Of a stretch of 64,000 nucleotides of DNA, positions 63,541 through 64,000 are shown piece by piece (position 1 is the first letter of the stretch; each line of letters starts with the position of its first letter). The notes beneath the pieces were generated by a model that worked only from the letters and a program-made list of their open reading frames with translations, ran no database searches and was not told the DNA's origin. A program made the position numbers and the translations under genes. This DNA is from Sander lucioperca (Eukaryota > Chordata > Actinopteri > Perciformes > Percidae). The stretch spans positions 35,645,301-35,709,300 of the forward strand of contig NC_050175.1 in assembly GCF_008315115.2 (NCBI RefSeq), written 5' to 3'.

Positions 63541-64000
63541 TTAAAGGTCCCATGGCATGAAAATTTCACTTTAATATGAGTTCCCCCAGCCTGCCTATGG
63601 TCGCCCAGTGGCTAGAAATGGCGATAGATGTAAACCGAGTCCTGGGTATCCTGCTCTGCCTTTTAGAAAATGAAAGCTCAGATGGGCCAATCTGGAATCT
63701 TCCCCTTATGACGTCATAAGGGGAAAGGTTACCTCCCCTTTCTCTGCTTTGCCCGCCCAGAGAATTTGGCCCGCCCATGAGAAAGAGAGACCGTGCGTTC
63801 ATGGACATCGGAAAAACGTTTTTCCGAGTGAAAACGTCATCATTCACGTCACTTCCTGTGGGAATCAAAGGTGGGAAACTCGGGCTAGATTTTGCTAACC
63901 GAGTTTCCCAGTTGGTGACGCGTTGTTGACAACTGACGTTTGATGTAGGCGACTTTGGTTCCCTGAACATATTTCAATGGCAATAAACTTATTTCAATTT
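63541..64000. mobile_element. Left part of a TTAA MITE (AGGTCCCATGGCATG) joined to another repeat
   Basis: TTAA at 63541-63544 is followed by AGGTCCCATGGCATGAAAAT and the block CCCAGCCTGCCTATGGTC, an abundant teleost element. From about 63793 the sequence changes to the GTGCGTTCATGG type related to 42080-42535. The right end is not in the window. Confidence 0.65.

Noticed and set aside
63566..63970. 134-codon minus-strand frame at the window end
   Set aside because: It lies across two abundant repeats joined at about 63793; no protein match is recognised.
1..64000. LTR retrotransposons, endogenous viruses or CRISPR arrays
   Set aside because: No paired long terminal repeats, protease or integrase motifs, or regularly spaced repeats were seen.

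Overview
The window is nuclear DNA of a bony fish, most likely a percomorph teleost. It holds multi-exon vertebrate genes with GT-AG introns, long (CA)n and (CT)n microsatellites, tRNA-derived SINEs, L2-type and L1-type LINE ends, Tc1 remnants and a very dense set of small hAT-like and TTAA-flanked DNA transposons. The percomorph placement rests on recalling several of these repeats from such genomes and is an inference.

Two protein-coding genes lie head to tail on the + strand. The first is dok4, a docking adaptor with a PH domain and an IRS-type PTB domain. Seven coding exons run from 19989 to 33047 and include the stop codon. The exon for the first ~22 residues was not found, so positions 1-19988 are most simply read as a long 5' intron. 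The second is nadsyn1, glutamine-dependent NAD+ synthetase. Eleven coding exons run from the start codon at 43940 to 62828. They cover the whole nitrilase-type glutaminase domain, with the Glu45/Lys114/Cys175 triad intact. The ammonia-dependent synthetase half lies beyond the window.

Layout. 1-19988: intron or upstream DNA with an L2-like LINE end, a folded-back Tc1 element, several hAT-like elements, a 1.2 kb transposon carrying a RecQ-like helicase fragment, and a 56-nt decayed copy of a dok4 exon. 19989-33047: dok4, with introns loaded with hAT-like and TTAA elements. 33048-43639: dok4 3' UTR and intergenic DNA, no gene recognised. 43640-43939: nadsyn1 5' region. 43940-64000: nadsyn1 exons separated by nested transposons.

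The two genes have no obvious joint function: DOK4 works downstream of receptor tyrosine kinases, and NADSYN1 makes NAD+ in the cytosol. The main interest is in (1) the dok4 exon-derived fragment upstream of its source, (2) UG repeats on both sides of an in-frame dok4 exon and before the nadsyn1 exon carrying Glu45, and (3) many transposon insertions whose target duplications can be read directly, some confirmed by restored target sequence or a paralogous empty site.
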